Assembly: GCF_013282095.1 (NCBI RefSeq)
Contig: NZ_BLTJ01000008.1
Span: forward strand, 152,393-216,392
Source: Enterocloster alcoholdehydrogenati
Lineage (GTDB): Bacteria; Bacillota; Clostridia; Lachnospirales; Lachnospiraceae
Direction: 5' to 3'
Length of the DNA stretch: 64,000 bases
Part shown: positions 61,459-64,000 of the stretch, in pieces
Numbering within the stretch: the first letter of the stretch is position 1
Layout of the letters: each line of letters begins with the position of its first letter
Notes under the pieces: model-generated
What the model saw: the letters and a program-made list of their open reading frames with translations, nothing else
The model's database searches: none
Told to the model about the DNA's origin: nothing
Translations under genes and position numbers: made by a program

Positions 61459-62888
61459 ATGTTACTATTTTCAACAATACTTGAAATTAATGATACTATG
61501 ACAAAGGATAATTTTATTCAGTTAGTGCTTGAGTGGAATCAAAAAGTCCGCATTCTGAAAATATAATTCATGGTATTGAGTGGAACGGCGAGCGGAATAT
61601 CCGATATGGAACAGATTCTTTGTGGTTGGCTATTGAGGAATACCGTAATCAAAATATAACAGCGGTTCGTTATGAAAAGACAGAGGCAGATGGAGTGGTT
61701 TGGGATACAGATTACATTATGAATTTTAGTGATATGAAGATGTCGATACAACTTGATCGTAGCTATCTTGAAAAGGCTTTGGCCATTGATCCATCTTTTT
61801 CAACACCGCATTTTATAACTCTTTTGATTGAACACGGGTATTTAAGTGATGATAGAAATCTTCCTATACTGCGAAAGCCTGTTTTTGTTAAAGAAGATAA
61901 TCTTGAAATACTAATAGATGTTATCAATGGAGATACCAAATATCGTCTTCCAGTTGTTTACATATCAAAAACTTACTATGGAGAGGACCCAGTTGATATT
62001 TGGCGTCTTGCGGGTCGATTGAAAGGTGTTGCTCATGTTCTTGTTGAAGAAGGAACATATTTAAATACAAGAATCAGACAGTTATGTAATGATAAAAATG
62101 AGTTCTATGGGGCAATTGGTGTATATTTCCCTAACGCTACATACGGGCATAGAAAATATATGTATCGAGATTATGAAGGGGCTGATATAGTATTATCTGA
62201 GAAAGTCATTCGCAGTGTAATTCAGTATAGCAATGCCCAAATGATGGATAAGCTGTATACTTGGCAAGGTGTAAATAATGCCTTGTTACGTGATCGATTA
62301 AGTAGCAAAGGTGTAGAACTTCTGCAAGCGAAAATTGAAAAAGATCGAGTTGTAGCTGAATCAGATGAATTAATTGAATCAGTAGATGAGGATATTCAAA
62401 GTCTGAAAAAACAGGTTGAAGCTTTGACCCGTGCTAATAAGGCGCTTACTTATGAAAATCAGGGATTGCGTGCCAAAATGAGTAATGCAGATAATATGCC
62501 AATTTTATTCTTGGGTGAAGAGGAAGATTTTTTTCAAGATGATATCAAAGAAATTTTGTTAGATGCATTGGAAAGCGTATTGTCTAATTACGTTTCGCAG
62601 TCACGTCGAAAAGATGTATTACAGGATATTATTGCAAGTAATGATTGCAAGCGAAGGGTGGCAGAACGAGGTGAGCAGCTAAAGAATTTACTTAAGGGGG
62701 ATAAAACAATGTCTGGTTCTATAAAGCGTACTTTACAGGATATGGGCTTTGTAATTACAGAAGAAGGTAAACACTGTAAGTTAACATATTATGGAGATGG
62801 GCGATATATGGCTACTTTGGCAAAGACACCTGGGGATAGTAGGAGTGGTATGAACATTGCATTAGAAATTATAAAGATGATGTTTTAA
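61459..62888 (+). pseudogene. unknown protein gene with a -1 frameshift near its start
   Basis: A start at 61459 reads MLLFSTILEINDTMTKDNF up to about codon 28. The second part, opening SPHSENIIHGIEW and running to FKKMMF-like end at 62888, is in the -1 frame. The two join at the poly-A run CAAAAAG (61541-61545), where one A seems lost. The long part (451 residues) has an alpha/beta N-domain and a coiled coil (about 265-320). No family is recognised. It may be a real mutation, a sequencing error or a slippage site. It belongs to the presumed second element and is AT-rich. Confidence 0.55.
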
Positions 62889-63002
62889 AAATAATGGTGT
62901 TGATATTGGAATATGCCATACTTGTTGATGAAGAGTTAATTTGACATAAACAGGGACACGATCGGCTGGATTCGCAGAAAAATCGAATACAGGAGGTCGC
63001 TT

Positions 63003-63380
63003 ATGGAACACTTACCGAAGAAAACCTGTCAAAACGGCATCAGCTACACTCTGGTCGGTGACTATGACATCCCAGACTTACAATTGCCGGAAGAAAGCCG
63101 CCCCATTGGAATTTGGGGACGGATGCACAAAGCCTATCTGGCTCTGTACCATCCAGTCCAATACAATGACCTGATTTTGATCGACAAATTATGGACATAT
63201 CTGGCAGATCTGAATGAGCAGGCACAGAACCGGCTGGATTGCATCATTGCTCAGATGAAAGAAGCTGAGGGAATCACAGAGGAATTGAAAGCCTAGGATC
63301 AGATGGCATGGGTCAGGGCAATGAATAGCATCCGCAACCGGGCAGAAGAAATCATTCGGTCTGAAATGATTTACTGCTGA
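63003..63380 (+). pseudogene. tnpV: tnpV with an in-frame stop
   Basis: The first 97 codons, starting MEHLPKKTCQNGISYTLVGD, and the RPIGIWGRMHKAYL block match TnpV of Tn4451/4453-type transposons. A TAG at 63294-63296 interrupts, and the frame continues DQMAWVRAMNSIRNRAEEI to a TGA at 63378-63380, which is the normal TnpV end. It is thus a nonsense mutant, or a truncated protein. An AGGAGG site precedes the start. Confidence 0.78.
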
Positions 63381-63430
63381 AGCGTCAGTTTTCCAGTTCA
63401 GCCAGTTCTACAATAATATTGCTCTGCCGG

Positions 63431-63471
63431 AACAGCCAGTCCGAAAATTCCTTCGGGCTGGCTGTTTTCTT
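63431..63471 (+). terminator. intrinsic terminator after tnpV
   Basis: AACAGCCAGTCCGAA pairs with TTCGGGCTGGCTGTT (63431-63467), followed by TTCTT. The group II intron begins directly after it. Confidence 0.8.
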
Positions 63472-63850
63472 GTGTGCCGAGCATGGTACTAATCTTGCTG
63501 GTGCAAGTCCAGCCACGGGTATTTACCGCCAAGTGTAGTGAACCACAAGTCGGTATCAGTAATGGTATGGATGGAGGAAGTGGTGTAGCAAAGTTCTTGA
63601 GCCTACGGACAGAAACTTGATTAGGCGATTAGGCGGGTAAGGTTGCAAGACAAACCGAAGCCCAAAAGGTAAATGTAAACCGAAGTTGTAAATCAAGAGG
63701 TTGTTGAACGAAAGATTAGTGTCTTACCTCGGGAGACCCTACTCACATATCAAAAGATATGGTCGAAAAAGGTTGGGAGAGGGAGTCAGATGATGTCATA
63801 GTAGGTGTAAAAGTCGAAGGACGGAAACGATTTATAGTACGATTCGTTAT
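63472..63850 (+). mobile_element. group II intron, 5' ribozyme part
   Basis: GTGTGCC at 63472 is the intron 5' consensus, and the following ~370 bases have the look of domain I-III of bacterial group II introns (GGTGCAAGTCC, GTGAACC, GAAGTCGAAGGAC-like segments). No reverse transcriptase and no domain V (GAGCCGTAT-like) are seen before the window ends. An AAGGGTG/CACCCTT hairpin lies at 63922-63955, so the intron may be cut short. Position directly after a terminator fits class C introns. Confidence 0.55.
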
Positions 63851-64000
63851 GTTTAAAATAATACATTAATTGAGAGAGTATGAGAAAATTTCTGTAAATA
63901 AGATTCTTCTATGATAATGAAGGGTGGGAAACTTCTAAATCAGGTTTTTCACCCTTGTTTTATATATAACAGGTACTTCCATGCATGTCAAGAGCAGGCG

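Overview
The window reads as a chromosome segment from an anaerobic, spore-forming gut-type Firmicute, most likely a Lachnospiraceae (Enterocloster/Lachnoclostridium-like). This is inferred from gene content: pyruvate formate-lyase with its activase, [FeFe]-hydrogenase maturases HydE/F/G, MecA, a YyaC sporulation protein, a 2[4Fe-4S] ferredoxin, YitT and MutS2. Shine-Dalgarno sites are strong (AGGAGG-like). No 16S rRNA is present, so the taxon is an inference.

Layout. (1) 0-1.8 kb: end of a trp operon (trpD, trpF). (2) 1.9-4.4 kb: ECF sigma factor with membrane anti-sigma-like partner, a class-I amidotransferase-like hydrolase, and a short ferredoxin. (3) 4.6-10.1 kb: AraC regulator followed by a four-gene run of two TIM-barrel isomerase/epimerases and two Gfo/Idh/MocA oxidoreductases. 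(4) 10.2-14.1 kb: a pyruvate formate-lyase operon in which the glycyl-radical domain is a separate 81-residue protein, plus a divergent DUF1858 gene. (5) 14.2-22.9 kb: gene remnants, mecA, a kinase/P-loop fusion with a second P-loop-like protein, a GH18 protein, an amidase and two membrane proteins. (6) 23-29.1 kb: TM1266-hydE-hydG-hydF maturation operon, three tRNAs (Gly, Gly, Phe), a sigma-54 remnant and YitT. (7) 29.4-39.6 kb: two secreted cell-wall-binding proteins on the minus strand around a nucleotidyltransferase, YyaC, a LysM protein, a DUF5711 protein and a ROK glucokinase. (8) 40-49 kb: two-component system, mutS2, an HtrA-like protein without catalytic residues, yhaM and rlmD.

The accessory region starts inside the 3' end of rlmD. 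A 12.4-kb integrative mobilizable element lies between two GAGACG copies (48664 and 61094). It carries a large serine recombinase at its right edge, a MobV relaxase, a pMV158-type oriT (53271-53315) placed 4.7 kb from the relaxase, a CHC2 primase, an SF3 helicase, and an XRE/sigma regulatory block. Its AT-rich cargo is four genes: a Clp-like AAA+ ATPase translationally coupled to a DUF6414-like protein, facing a two-gene unit of unknown function. The element replaces the C-terminus of RlmD with about 100 new residues. A diverged second copy of that tail sits just past the right junction, in frame with rlmD after predicted excision. This suggests a second element stacked at the same site, holding a frameshifted unknown gene, a nonsense-mutated tnpV and a group II intron fragment at the window edge.

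The strongest candidate for something undescribed is the cargo module at 49.0-53.1 kb together with the RlmD tail replacement.
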